From Anaerorhabdus sp036641015 (GTDB taxonomy: Bacteria; Bacillota_I; Bacilli_A; Erysipelotrichales; Erysipelotrichaceae), in NCBI RefSeq assembly GCF_036641015.1, contig NZ_JAVWFO010000066.1, forward strand, positions 1 through 8,344: a stretch of 8,344 bases of DNA, read 5' to 3'. The first letter of the stretch is position 1; each line of letters begins with the position of its first letter. Made by a program: the position numbers and the translations under genes. The notes beneath the pieces are model-generated. The model saw nothing but the letters and a program-made list of their open reading frames with translations. It did not search any database and had not been told where the DNA came from. Positions 1-6,327 of this stretch are shown piece by piece.

Positions 1-46
1 ACTCTTAATCAGTGGGTCTGGGGTTCGATCCCCCAAGGAGTCACCA
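1..46 (+). tRNA. tRNA-Lys (anticodon CTT), 3' part only
   Basis: The window begins at tRNA position 31. Visible are the 7-base anticodon loop CTCTTAA at 2-8 with anticodon CTT at 4-6, the 3' side of the anticodon stem at 9-13, and a 5-base variable loop at 14-18. The T-arm follows at 19-35 (stem TGGGG/CCCCA, loop TTCGATC). The 3' acceptor strand AGGAGTC is at 36-42, discriminator A at 43 and an encoded CCA at 44-46. The missing 5' acceptor strand should read GACTCCT. Anticodon CTT decodes AAG lysine codons. The D-arm and 5' half lie outside the window. Confidence 0.93.
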
Positions 47-57
47 TTTATATAAAT

Positions 58-91
58 AAAACGATTATCGATAAAAGATGGTCGTTTTTTT
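58..91 (+). terminator. Intrinsic terminator after tRNA-Lys
   Basis: An 11-12 bp stem (58-69 with 77-88, containing two G-T wobbles) closes a 7-base loop GATAAAA at 70-76. A run of seven T at 85-91 follows or overlaps the 3' arm. It lies 11 bases after the tRNA CCA end and separates the tRNA transcript from brnQ. Confidence 0.85.
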
Positions 92-130
92 AATTTTTTG
101 GTCAGTTGAAAGAACTAAAGTAAAAGTTGT

Positions 131-159
131 TTGTATTAGGTATAGAATTAGAATATAAT
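131..159 (+). promoter_or_regulatory. Sigma-A-type promoter of brnQ
   Basis: A perfect -10 box TATAAT lies at 154-159, with a weak -35 TTGTAT at 131-136 and a 17-base spacer. Predicted transcription start is near 166, giving a leader of about 40 bases before the ATG at 205. That leader is too short for a T-box or riboswitch. Confidence 0.6.
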
Positions 160-204
160 AGAAAAAACTTATTCATGGGGATGAATGATAGATGGGGTAT
201 TAAT

Positions 205-1554
205 ATGGATAGAAAATTAAAAGGAAGAGAATATTTTTATATTAGTTCAATGCTGTTTGGGCTGTTTTTTGGAGCAGGTAATTTAATATTTCCAGTACAC
301 ATGGGACAAGAAGCAGGAGGTAATGTTTTTCTTGCTAATATTGGATTTTTAATTACTGGTGTGGGATTACCATTCCTAGGTATTATTGCGATGGGAATTT
401 CTAAAAGCGAAGGTTTATTTGATATGGCAAGTCGTGTAAGTAGGAAGTATGCTTATGTCTTTACCATTCTTTTGTATCTTGTTATCGGACCATTCTTTGC
501 GTTACCACGTTTAGCAACTACTTCATTTGAAATTGGAATTGTACCTTTTTTAAATAATTCAAATATAGCGTTAGTACTTGCGATATTCAGTATTGTATTC
601 TTTGCTGTTGCATGTTTTTATGCAAGGAAACCTTCTAAGTTATTAGTTTACGTTGGCAAAGTATTGAATCCTTTATTTTTGATTTTATTATTTACTCTAT
701 TTATTGTTGCGTTCACAAATCCTATGGGAGCAATTAAAGATATGGTTGTTCAAAGTAGTTATCAGTCTCAACCACTGTTTACAGGATTCATACAAGGATA
801 TAATACACTAGATGCATTAGCTAGTTTAGCGTTTGGTATTATAGTTATTTCAACTCTTAGAGGTAAAGGAATTAATGATCCTAAAAATATCGCTATGGAT
901 ACTGTAAAATCGGGAATTCTTACTATTATTCTAATGGGTTTAATTTATAGTTTGCTTGCTTACTTAGGGGCAATGAGTGTAGGACAGCTTGAAGTAAGCG
1001 CGAATGGTGGAATAGCTTTAGCACAAATTACACATTACTATTTAGGTGATTTTGGAAGTATAGTAGTGGCTGCAATTGTTATTGTAGCGTGTTTGAAAAC
1101 AGCAATTGGGTTAATATCTTCATTCTCTGAAACTTTTGTAGGTTTGTTTCCTAAAGGGAAATATATAATGTTTTCGATTGTTGTAAGTGCAATGGCATGT
1201 TTATTTGCAAATGTTGGATTAACAAAGATTATAGAGTTTTCAGTTCCAGTATTAATGTTCCTATATCCTCTTGCAATGACATTGATTTTATTATCATTAT
1301 TTGGTTCATTCTTTAACCATAGTAGAGTAGTGTATCAACTAACTATTGGATTTACATTTATAGCAGCAATCATCGATGGTTTAAATGCATGTCCAGCATT
1401 CATTCGTGATTCATCAATTGTACAAAGTATATTAGCTATTGGAAGTAAATTACCTTTCTATGATATAGGCATGGGATGGGTTGTTCCAGCTTGCATTGGA
1501 TTTATTCTTGGAATTGTATTAATGATAATTAAAAAACAAAAGAGGTATGCTTAA
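205..1554 (+). CDS. brnQ: Branched-chain amino acid transport system II carrier protein (BrnQ, LIVCS family)
   Basis: This is an inner-membrane secondary transporter of about 449 residues that imports leucine, isoleucine and valine with a cation (Na+ or H+ in characterised LIVCS members). The N-terminus carries the family signature: SMLFGLFFGAGNLIFP followed by VHMGQEAG. About twelve hydrophobic segments can be counted along the protein, and it ends in a short basic tail (KKQKRYA). Length is normal for the family. I chose the ATG at 205 because the family normally begins a few residues before this signature, and because GATGGGG at 191-197 sits 7 bases upstream as a weak Shine-Dalgarno site. 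The longer reading from TTG 127 would start upstream of the predicted promoter -10 box. The gene stands alone: a terminator precedes it and another follows 11 bases after the stop. Substrate and coupling ion are inferred from the family. Confidence 0.93.
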   Translation: MDRKLKGREYFYISSMLFGLFFGAGNLIFPVHMGQEAGGNVFLANIGFLITGVGLPFLGIIAMGISKSEGLFDMASRVSRKYAYVFTILLYLVIGPFFALPRLATTSFEIGIVPFLNNSNIALVLAIFSIVFFAVACFYARKPSKLLVYVGKVLNPLFLILLFTLFIVAFTNPMGAIKDMVVQSSYQSQPLFTGFIQGYNTLDALASLAFGIIVISTLRGKGINDPKNIAMDTVKSGILTIILMGLIYSLLAYLGAMSVGQLEVSANGGIALAQITHYYLGDFGSIVVAAIVIVACLKTAIGLISSFSETFVGLFPKGKYIMFSIVVSAMACLFANVGLTKIIEFSVPVLMFLYPLAMTLILLSLFGSFFNHSRVVYQLTIGFTFIAAIIDGLNACPAFIRDSSIVQSILAIGSKLPFYDIGMGWVVPACIGFILGIVLMIIKKQKRYA

Positions 1555-1565
1555 CTATAATAATT

Positions 1566-1591
1566 GAACTGGCTTATAACCAGTTCTTTTT
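1566..1591 (+). terminator. Intrinsic terminator of brnQ
   Basis: A perfect 7-bp stem GAACTGG (1566-1572) / CCAGTTC (1580-1586) closes a 7-base loop CTTATAA and is followed by TTTTT at 1587-1591. It lies 11 bases after the brnQ stop and upstream of the hydrogenase promoter, so the two genes should be transcribed separately. Confidence 0.9.
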
Positions 1592-1610
1592 CATATAAAA
1601 TCATTTTCTT

Positions 1611-1629
1611 ATTGATAATTAATATCAAT
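1611..1629. promoter_or_regulatory. Palindromic candidate operator over the hydrogenase -35 box
   Basis: ATTGATAATTAATATCAAT has perfect 7-bp arms (ATTGATA at 1611-1617, TATCAAT at 1623-1629) around a 5-base centre, and it covers the -35 element. A dimeric regulator bound here would block or position RNA polymerase. The half-site TTGAT..ATCAA resembles CRP/FNR-family sites and the outer TTG..CAA resembles Rex sites. The spacing fits neither exactly: 17 bp from TTG to CAA, against 14 for FNR and 18 for Rex. The regulator is unknown. Confidence 0.4.
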
Positions 1630-1640
1630 AAGAGTATAAT
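1612..1640 (+). promoter_or_regulatory. Strong sigma-A-type promoter of the hydrogenase gene
   Basis: The -35 TTGATA at 1612-1617 (5 of 6 consensus bases) and the -10 TATAAT at 1635-1640 (perfect) are separated by 17 bases. Transcription should start near 1647, within or next to the Shine-Dalgarno AGGAG at 1647-1651. The leader would then be only about 13 bases. If that spacing is too tight, the real start may lie slightly further upstream. Confidence 0.7.
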
Positions 1641-1659
1641 CATAACAGGAGTGATTATT

Positions 1660-3201
1660 ATGACAAAACATTTAGAAGTAGGAATTAGAGTTCCAGTAGA
1701 ACCAAACAATGTTTCATTGAAACGAATTGAAGATTTGTGTATTAAGTGCGGCAAGTGTAGAGATGTTTGTAGCCAAATGATTTCAGTGGGAGGGCATTTT
1801 GATATAAATAAGACAATGGATACTGCCATTTGTATTAATTGTGGTCAATGTATTCTTACTTGTCCAACAGGATCTTTAGTTGAACGACAAGACTGGATGG
1901 ATGTGCAAAGAATAATTGATTTAGGTAATAAAAAAGTAGTATTTATGACATCACCAAGTGTAAGAGTAGGCTTAGGTGAAGAATTTGGATTGCCTAATGG
2001 TAGTTTTGTAGAAAAGAAAATGGTTGGAGCATTACGTAAATTAGGTGGTAATTATATATTTGATACAACGTTTGCTGCTGATTTAACAATCATGGAAGAA
2101 GCGAGTGAGTTAATTGATAGAATTACGAATAGTAAGCCTTTACCGCAATTTACAAGTTGTTGTCCAGCTTGGGTAAAGTTTGTAGAGACATATTATCCAT
2201 CAATGTTAAATAACATTTCTACATCAAAAAGTCCTATTTCCATGTTTGGGCCTACTATAAAAACATACTTCAAAGAAAAAGAAAAACTAAATATTGAAGA
2301 TATAGTAACTGTTGCGATTACGCCGTGTACTGCAAAGAAATATGAAATAAAAAGACCAGAGATGAATGATGCTGGTAAGTTAGAGGGAAAAGATAATATT
2401 CAAGATACTGATTATGTCATCACTACTCGTGAACTAGCAAAATGGTTAAAAGCATTGAATTTAGATTTAAATGATATAGAAGAGTCAGAGTATGATGATT
2501 TACTGCCTAAGGGTAGTGGCGCTGGTGTCATATTTGGTAATACTGGTGGGGTAATGGAAGCAGCGCTTAGAACTGCAGCATATATGTTAGACGGTAAAAA
2601 CTTACCAGTTGATTCGATAAAATTTGAAAGTGTTAGAGGATTAAATGGAATCAAAGAAGCTACCGTTAGGATCAAGGATATGGATGTAAAGGTAGCGGTT
2701 ATTCATGGCACAAATAATGCTCGTGAATTTATTAAAAATGGAATAGATGGTTACCATTTTGTTGAAGTAATGACTTGTAGTGGAGGTTGCATAGCCGGCG
2801 GCGGACAACCAATTCATTTGAGTCAAGATATGGATGAAATACGCAAAGCTCGTATTGAAAGTTTGTATAAAGATGACGAGAAATCAAAAATAAGATATAG
2901 TCATGAAAATGTTGAATTAAAAAAATTATATGAAGAATATTTTTCTGAACCAATGAGTGAATTAGCTGAACAGCTATTACATACAAGCTATATAGACCGT
3001 AGTTCAGATTTAAATGAAGATCCAAGTATATATAGTGAACCAACAAAAATTATTGAAAAAGAAAATGTAAATACTAGTTCTATAAGCTACGTTTGTATTA
3101 TGTGTGGTTATGTTTATGAAGGTGATATAACTTTAGAATCTGATGATTACATTTGCCCAATTTGTTCAGTTGGAAAAGAATTGTTTGAAAAAAAGAATTA
3201 A
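1660..3201 (+). CDS. hydA: [FeFe] hydrogenase with N-terminal 2[4Fe-4S] ferredoxin domain and C-terminal rubredoxin domain
   Basis: A soluble enzyme of 513 residues that interconverts protons plus electrons and H2, normally with ferredoxin as partner. Residues 27-37 (CIKCGKCRDVC) and 58-68 (CINCGQCILTC) are two [4Fe-4S] motifs, as in M2-type enzymes. The H-cluster domain follows. L1 is TSCCPAW at 165-171, with the proton-relay Cys167 and ligand Cys168. L2 is TPCTAKKYE at 221-229, with ligand Cys223. L3 is EVMTCSGGCIAGGGQP from 369, with ligands Cys373 and Cys377. All four cluster cysteines are present, so it should be catalytic. L2 has Thr221 where the prototype has Met (MPC). Residues 477-513 form a rubredoxin-like domain (CIMCGYVYEG at 479-488, CPIC at 499-502), joined by a variable, acidic linker. 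The start is ATG 1660, with AGGAGTG at 1647-1653. An in-frame extension to 1564 would begin inside the brnQ terminator. HydE, HydF and HydG maturases are not in the window. Redox direction cannot be read from the sequence. Confidence 0.93.
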   Translation: MTKHLEVGIRVPVEPNNVSLKRIEDLCIKCGKCRDVCSQMISVGGHFDINKTMDTAICINCGQCILTCPTGSLVERQDWMDVQRIIDLGNKKVVFMTSPSVRVGLGEEFGLPNGSFVEKKMVGALRKLGGNYIFDTTFAADLTIMEEASELIDRITNSKPLPQFTSCCPAWVKFVETYYPSMLNNISTSKSPISMFGPTIKTYFKEKEKLNIEDIVTVAITPCTAKKYEIKRPEMNDAGKLEGKDNIQDTDYVITTRELAKWLKALNLDLNDIEESEYDDLLPKGSGAGVIFGNTGGVMEAALRTAAYMLDGKNLPVDSIKFESVRGLNGIKEATVRIKDMDVKVAVIHGTNNAREFIKNGIDGYHFVEVMTCSGGCIAGGGQPIHLSQDMDEIRKARIESLYKDDEKSKIRYSHENVELKKLYEEYFSEPMSELAEQLLHTSYIDRSSDLNEDPSIYSEPTKIIEKENVNTSSISYVCIMCGYVYEGDITLESDDYICPICSVGKELFEKKN

Positions 3202-3203
3202 AA

Positions 3204-3233
3204 GAAGGTATTCTCAATTTTGAGAATACCTTT
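3204..3233. terminator. Bidirectional terminator between hydA and the diguanylate cyclase gene
   Basis: A perfect 12-bp stem (3205-3216 with 3221-3232) with loop ATTT ends in TTTAATTATT on the + strand and in CTTCTTTT on the - strand. It starts 3 bases after the hydA stop. The stop codon of the minus-strand cyclase gene (3232-3234) forms the base of the stem. One hairpin therefore probably ends both convergent transcripts. Confidence 0.85.
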
Positions 3234-5202
3234 AATTATTACCCAAGATAACACAGTTTTTACCACTGCGTTTTGCTTTATACATTGCAATATCAGCGTT
3301 GTGTATCGCTGTTGGTTCATCTGTTTCTAATAAAACAGCACCAGCACTTACTGTGTATTTTATTTCGTTACCTTTATATTGAAGAGAACTCTTTTCAATT
3401 CTATGAAGTAATTCTGTACATAATGAAATTAAATGATTTTCATCTTGAACTTCAATTGCTATACAAAACTCTTCTCCACCAAAACGAGAAGGAATGCTAT
3501 TAGGTATGCTTGTTAAATGCTTGGCTAAGTTTTGTAATACAGCATCTCCAGCAAAGTGACCATAAGTATCGTTAACTATTTTAAAATCATCAATGTCTAC
3601 CATGACAATGCCAATTTTTGTATATTTTCCACTGTGTTTAGCTAAGTTCTCAGAGAATCCTTCACGATTATATAAACCAGTTAAAAAGTCTTGTTTTGAT
3701 TTAGTGATTGCGTGGATGTATTGTTCGATACTATTTACTGTAGAAGCAATGATACCTGCTAATAGTGAACAACTCTTGACTTCAAATGGTGATAGAATAG
3801 TTGATTCATTTGTAATAGTACATAGTATACCATTAATATGATCTTGAAAATAAAGCGGTTCAAAACAATAACGATAGCCATTTTTATCTAATTCTTTACG
3901 TCTGCCTTCATTTAAACACAGATTTATATCCACATCAGTGCATGGTATTGTTGTGTAATCATCTTTATCATTTAAGTAGCATAATTCATCATTACGTAAT
4001 ATATATAATTTAACATCTTCAAGTGGTAAATGCAGCTTCATTTTATTTGTTATTAGTGGAACTAAAGATGAATAATTTAAGCATGCCGATATTTCTTGAG
4101 ATAGTTCTAATATATTTGTAACTAAGCGGTAAGGAGCATCATATGATAATTCTGTTTTACTGCTCCATAATTCACTTTGAGAATCATCCAGCATGTTTGT
4201 TATAATTTCATTATTTTCATTATGATGTTTTTGCAATAACTTGTAAATTTGATTTGCTTTCTTTGGTTTATCAATGGATATATAAAATTCAGCAAGAGTG
4301 TTATACCATTTGTTTTTAACACCAATAACTTCAGATGCATGTTTTAATACTAGTTCATAACATATCTCAGCGTTATCATAATCCTTAATTAATTGATAAT
4401 AAAGAGCTTTACTATAGATTGCATTGTATAATTCTGTACTTTCATTTTCTTCAAAGTATTTGATACTTTCTTGCAAGTCACTAAAATACTTGGATGCCAT
4501 TTCTAAGTTATTCATCTTACAAGCGATTTCCAGTAATAGGCGGTCAAATTGTATAGGACGATAAACTTGAAGTTGTGTAGCAACTTCATTTGCTTTTAGT
4601 GCAGTTTGGTACGCGTTTTCATATTCGCCAAGGGTAATATAAACTTGCGATAAGATGACCCAGTATGATATGCGATGTGAACCTTTATCATTTTCATCAT
4701 AATTAGCCATCATTTGTGATAAAGCTTGTTTATTCAATCCTAATTCTAATAAAATATATGTGGAATTATTTAATAATGCATATAAGTGATGATCATAATG
4801 ATATTTTTTAGCAAGATATATCCCGTATTTAGCATCAACATAACTATCATAGTATTGTCCTAGATTAACGTTCATTAAAACAGAATTATTAAGAATTGAT
4901 AGATAAGTAATATCGCTCTCGTAGTTAGGTAAAAGTTCTATAACTTCTTTTGCTTTTTGGTTGTAGTCTTTTGCTTTTTTTAAGTTTGTATTCATTGTAA
5001 ACCAACATAAAAATAAATAAGCAGTAGCAAGTGATAGAATGTATCCTTTTTGTTTACATAATTCAACTAGTTCAAAAAGGTCTTGTTCAGTAATGAAGTC
5101 AACAATCATATTATCAAGCATGAATTGTTTCAATTCAAAGATACAGTCTTCTGATGTTTCGAGTTGATGCAAGTATTCTCTATATTGTTCTATTGCACTC
5201 AT
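3232..5202 (-). CDS. Cytosolic diguanylate cyclase: TPR-like sensor region, GAF-like domain, GGDEF domain
   Basis: A 656-residue protein predicted to make cyclic di-GMP from two GTP. Residues 1 to about 345 are all-helical, with repeated TPR-like helix pairs, for example around WVILSQVYITLGEYENAYQTA and WYNTLAEFYISIDKPKKANQ. A GAF-like domain spans roughly 365-500. The GGDEF domain begins at DFLTGLYNREGF (residue 505). It has the metal-binding VDIDDFKIVND segment, the active-site signature RFGGEEF with GGEEF at 575-579, and the usual ADIAMYKAKRSGKN tail, so activity is likely. The RxxD inhibitory site before GGEEF is replaced by IPNS, so product inhibition through the I-site is not expected. 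There is no membrane segment or signal peptide, so sensing is intracellular. No EAL or HD-GYP domain is attached. The start has an excellent Shine-Dalgarno site, AAGGAGG at 5210-5216, 7 bases from the ATG. The signal read by the TPR and GAF parts is unknown. Confidence 0.9.
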   Translation of the reverse strand: MSAIEQYREYLHQLETSEDCIFELKQFMLDNMIVDFITEQDLFELVELCKQKGYILSLATAYLFLCWFTMNTNLKKAKDYNQKAKEVIELLPNYESDITYLSILNNSVLMNVNLGQYYDSYVDAKYGIYLAKKYHYDHHLYALLNNSTYILLELGLNKQALSQMMANYDENDKGSHRISYWVILSQVYITLGEYENAYQTALKANEVATQLQVYRPIQFDRLLLEIACKMNNLEMASKYFSDLQESIKYFEENESTELYNAIYSKALYYQLIKDYDNAEICYELVLKHASEVIGVKNKWYNTLAEFYISIDKPKKANQIYKLLQKHHNENNEIITNMLDDSQSELWSSKTELSYDAPYRLVTNILELSQEISACLNYSSLVPLITNKMKLHLPLEDVKLYILRNDELCYLNDKDDYTTIPCTDVDINLCLNEGRRKELDKNGYRYCFEPLYFQDHINGILCTITNESTILSPFEVKSCSLLAGIIASTVNSIEQYIHAITKSKQDFLTGLYNREGFSENLAKHSGKYTKIGIVMVDIDDFKIVNDTYGHFAGDAVLQNLAKHLTSIPNSIPSRFGGEEFCIAIEVQDENHLISLCTELLHRIEKSSLQYKGNEIKYTVSAGAVLLETDEPTAIHNADIAMYKAKRSGKNCVILGNN

Positions 5203-5262
5203 TCTTGAACCTCCTTTTGATTATATTTTAACATCATTTGAACTCTATAGTAGAAACAAATG

Positions 5263-5297
5263 ACATTTATTTATTACTTTATTAAAAAAATAAATGT
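5263..5297. repeat. AT-rich inverted repeat in the divergent cyclase/acetyltransferase spacer
   Basis: ACATTTATTT (5263-5272) and AAATAAATGT (5288-5297) form perfect 10-bp arms around a 15-base centre. They lie just upstream of the -10 box of the acetyltransferase gene, within the 133-base spacer between the two divergent start codons. It could be an operator or a chance feature of AT-rich DNA. No regulator can be named. Confidence 0.35.
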
Positions 5298-5299
5298 TT

Positions 5300-5305
5300 T
5301 ATAAT
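5300..5305 (+). promoter_or_regulatory. -10 box of the acetyltransferase operon
   Basis: A perfect TATAAT lies 30 bases before the start codon, predicting transcription from about 5312 and a leader of about 24 bases. The expected -35 position (CTTTAT at 5277-5282) matches consensus poorly, so an activator or weak basal expression is possible. I found no convincing promoter on the opposite strand for the cyclase gene. Confidence 0.45.
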
Positions 5306-5335
5306 ATATGAAATAGTTATTATAGGAGATATAGT

Positions 5336-6319
5336 ATGTATATACAAACTAAAAGGTGTATTGTTAGAGACTTTGAATATAATGATTCAGATGATTTTTT
5401 TGAGTTTTTAAGTGATGAAGAAACATGTTTAAATGATGGAGGGTATTTACCATTTAAAGAAAAAGATGAATTATTTGATGCCATCATGGTAAAGCAATCT
5501 CAAGATAGTGGTCGATTTGTAGTTGAAGTTAAGGAAATAGGAAAAGTAATAGGTGCAATCCATTTAATGGAAGTAGATGGCAATAATGAAATGTTAGAAA
5601 TAGGTTACATATTTAACCCAAACTATGTAGGGTATGGCTATGCGGGTGAAACGGTAAGTGCAGTAATAGATTATTTTTTTAATGAGATGAATATTAATAA
5701 GTTTGATGCGGGTGTATTTCCGTTTAATATAAAAAGTAAACAATTACTAAAAAAACTAGGATTTATTTATGATCATTTGGAAAAAGATGCTTGCAAGCAT
5801 GAAAAATTAGGGATGTGTGATTTTGAACACTATATAAAAGTAAAAAACAATGTTTTTGTATTTGAAAAATTAACTCAAAGAAATGCATTAATAATTGCTG
5901 ATGAATGGAAATATGATGGAGATTATGCTTTCTATGATATAAGTGCAGATATCGAGGATTATAATGAATTTATTAATGAAGAGCAACGGAATAAAAATGA
6001 TATGTTTCAAGTTTTCTTAGAAGGAGAACTAGTAGGATTTTTTTGTTTAATGAGAAATGACAATGAAATAGAAATAGGATTAGGGTTAAAACCTAGTCTT
6101 TGTGGCAAAGGATTGGGTAAAGTATTTATAACGGAAATTGAAGCTTTTTTAATGCCTCGATATAAGTATGATACATTGGTTATGAATGTAGCTAAATTTA
6201 ATGAAAGAGCAATTAAGTCATATTTTTCTTGTGGATATGTTACAACTAAAGTGTATAAGAACTATACGAATGGTAAAGATTATGATTTTTTAGAAATGAA
6301 GAAAATTGTAAATTTTTAG
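5336..6319 (+). CDS. Tandem GNAT-family N-acetyltransferase (two GNAT domains)
   Basis: A 327-residue cytosolic protein built of two GNAT acetyl-CoA-dependent acetyltransferase domains. Domain 1 (about 1-168) is RimJ/RimL-like. It opens with IQTKRCIVRDFEYND and has the acetyl-CoA loop in NPNYVGYGYAGE (residues 95-105), followed by NIKSKQLLKKLGF, the usual end of this fold. Domain 2 (about 172-325) opens with the segment DEWKYDGDYAFYD, which I recall from a group of Bacillota acetyltransferases. Its own acetyl-CoA loop is CGKGLGK (256-262), followed by FNERAIKSYFSCGY. Both loops keep the glycine pattern, although domain 1 lacks the usual Arg/Gln at its start. The ATG has AGGAG at 5324-5328, 7 bases upstream. 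The stop codon is embedded in the Shine-Dalgarno site of the next gene, so the pair is one operon. The acceptor substrate (protein N-terminus, antibiotic or small amine) is not predictable. Confidence 0.85.
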   Translation: MYIQTKRCIVRDFEYNDSDDFFEFLSDEETCLNDGGYLPFKEKDELFDAIMVKQSQDSGRFVVEVKEIGKVIGAIHLMEVDGNNEMLEIGYIFNPNYVGYGYAGETVSAVIDYFFNEMNINKFDAGVFPFNIKSKQLLKKLGFIYDHLEKDACKHEKLGMCDFEHYIKVKNNVFVFEKLTQRNALIIADEWKYDGDYAFYDISADIEDYNEFINEEQRNKNDMFQVFLEGELVGFFCLMRNDNEIEIGLGLKPSLCGKGLGKVFITEIEAFLMPRYKYDTLVMNVAKFNERAIKSYFSCGYVTTKVYKNYTNGKDYDFLEMKKIVNF

Positions 6320-6327
6320 GAGGAAGC

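Noticed and set aside
127..204. In-frame 26-codon extension of brnQ starting at TTG 127
   Set aside because: It would start upstream of the TATAAT at 154-159, lacks a good ribosome site, and adds residues absent from the family before the conserved start MDRKLKGREYF.
159..204. T-box or amino-acid riboswitch before brnQ
   Set aside because: The leader from the predicted start to ATG is about 40 bases with no stem-loop or terminator; too short for a T-box.
1612..1628. Calling the hydrogenase palindrome a Rex or FNR site outright
   Set aside because: FNR sites are 14 bp (TTGAT-n4-ATCAA) and Rex sites 18 bp; this one is 17 bp with a 5-base centre, so only an unnamed operator is supportable.
1564..1659. 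In-frame 32-codon extension of the hydrogenase from ATG 1564
   Set aside because: It begins inside the brnQ terminator and spans the hydrogenase promoter; the AGGAG-preceded ATG at 1660 directly fits the family N-terminus.
1551..1829. Minus-strand open frame of 92 codons over the brnQ/hydA junction
   Set aside because: It overlaps a strong hydrogenase coding region, a promoter and a terminator, and resembles no family; antisense shadow.
2412..3046. Three minus-strand open frames inside the hydrogenase
   Set aside because: They lie opposite conserved H-cluster and linker codons, and their translations look like low-complexity antisense.
3273..3841. Plus-strand open frames inside the cyclase gene
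   Set aside because: They are antisense to the conserved GGDEF and GAF region and show no recognisable domain or ribosome site.
5220..5225. Minus-strand TATAAT directly upstream of the cyclase gene as its promoter
   Set aside because: Transcription would begin near 5213, inside the Shine-Dalgarno site, and there is no matching -35.
5234..5263. TCATTTG/CAAATGA 7-bp inverted repeat in the cyclase upstream region
   Set aside because: Short AT-rich arms 16 bases apart are expected by chance here, and no promoter element aligns with it.
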